Origin: Nodularia sp. (in: cyanobacteria)
Lineage (GTDB): Bacteria; Cyanobacteriota; Cyanobacteriia; Cyanobacteriales; Nostocaceae
NCBI GenBank assembly: GCA_007692755.1
Contig: REBL01000196.1
Location: forward strand, 1 to 33,179
DNA length: 33,179 nt
Direction: 5' to 3'
Part shown: piece by piece, positions 33,161-33,179 of the stretch
Numbering within the stretch: position 1 is the stretch's first letter
Layout: each line of letters opens with the position of its first letter
Notes under the pieces: generated by a model
What the model saw: only the letters and a program-made list of their open reading frames with translations
What the model was told of the DNA's origin: nothing
Databases searched by the model: none
Made by a program: the position numbers and the translations under genes

Positions 33161-33179
33161 TTACTGAAAGAAAAATGTA

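Larger units (their letters stand above)
27292..33179. mobile_element. Tn3-family transposon, left end in the AhpC-like gene, right end outside or lost
   Basis: The left terminus at 27292-27329 is 38 bp, the standard length for Tn3 ends, and closes with the typical GTACGCTAAG. Inside lie a tyrosine recombinase, an XRE/zinc-ribbon gene and tnpA, which is the layout of Tn3 elements that resolve cointegrates with a TnpI-type recombinase. An IS630-family element is nested at 27535-28767. The matching inverted right end is not in the window, and tnpA ends abnormally near 33121. The extent to 33179 is therefore a minimum. Confidence 0.65.

Overview
The window reads as accessory DNA, most likely a mobilizable plasmid, of a filamentous heterocystous cyanobacterium (Nostoc/Anabaena/Calothrix type). 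The evidence is the recurrent GCGATCGC (HIP1) octamer, moderate-to-low GC with Nostocales-style small dispersed repeats, a carotenoid-type desaturase, and a gene set (relaxase, MobC-like protein, actin-type partition locus, AEP-like primase, PRTRC-like genes) typical of large cyanobacterial plasmids. The assignment is inferred from sequence alone; no database search was possible. I saw no rRNA, tRNA or CRISPR array.

Layout. (1) 1-4118, minus strand: a tightly packed operon resembling the PRTRC plasmid system. It runs from a 63-aa protein through a Gp157-like protein and two unrecognised proteins to an E2-like protein (PRTRC B) and a JAMM/JAB peptidase-like protein (PRTRC A). A further gene starts at 23 and leaves the window. 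(2) 4203-6685, plus: a Vsr/DUF559-like PD-(D/E)XK protein and an FAD-dependent desaturase/isomerase-like oxidoreductase. (3) 6831-11782, plus: a two-gene candidate antiphage operon, an Mrr-type nuclease fused to a STAND NTPase (Avs4-like layout) overlapping by ATGA a 280-aa protein with a HEPN-type RNxxxH motif. An EVE-domain gene lies convergently beside it. (4) 12501-13820, minus: AEP-like primase, a candidate replication protein. (5) about 13866-15715: an IS605-type element with divergent tnpB and tnpA. (6) 15910-16631: a repeat-built gene full of CCCTAGTAA palindromes. (7) 16687-18620, minus: relaxase and MobC-like accessory, with an oriT-like region upstream. (8) 18967-22804: two clusters of 11-bp direct repeats (parC-like centromere), then ParM-like actin, ParR-like protein, ParA/MobD-like ATPase and a membrane protein. 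(9) 22937-26737: lipoprotein, two related acidic-tailed proteins, and an AAA+ ATPase. (10) 26932-end: an AhpC/TSA-like gene cut by a Tn3-family element. That element carries a tyrosine recombinase (probable TnpI-type resolvase), an XRE/zinc-ribbon regulator and tnpA, and has itself been hit by an IS630-family element.

How the parts fit: blocks 4, 7 and 8 give replication, mobilization and stable inheritance. Block 1 is a plasmid-linked ubiquitin-like module of unknown substrate, and block 3 is a candidate abortive-infection cargo. The IS and Tn3 elements show repeated insertion. The most interesting systems are the nuclease-STAND/HEPN pair, the PRTRC-like operon with unrecognised partners, and the parC-like repeat locus whose actin gene carries an in-frame dispersed-repeat insertion.
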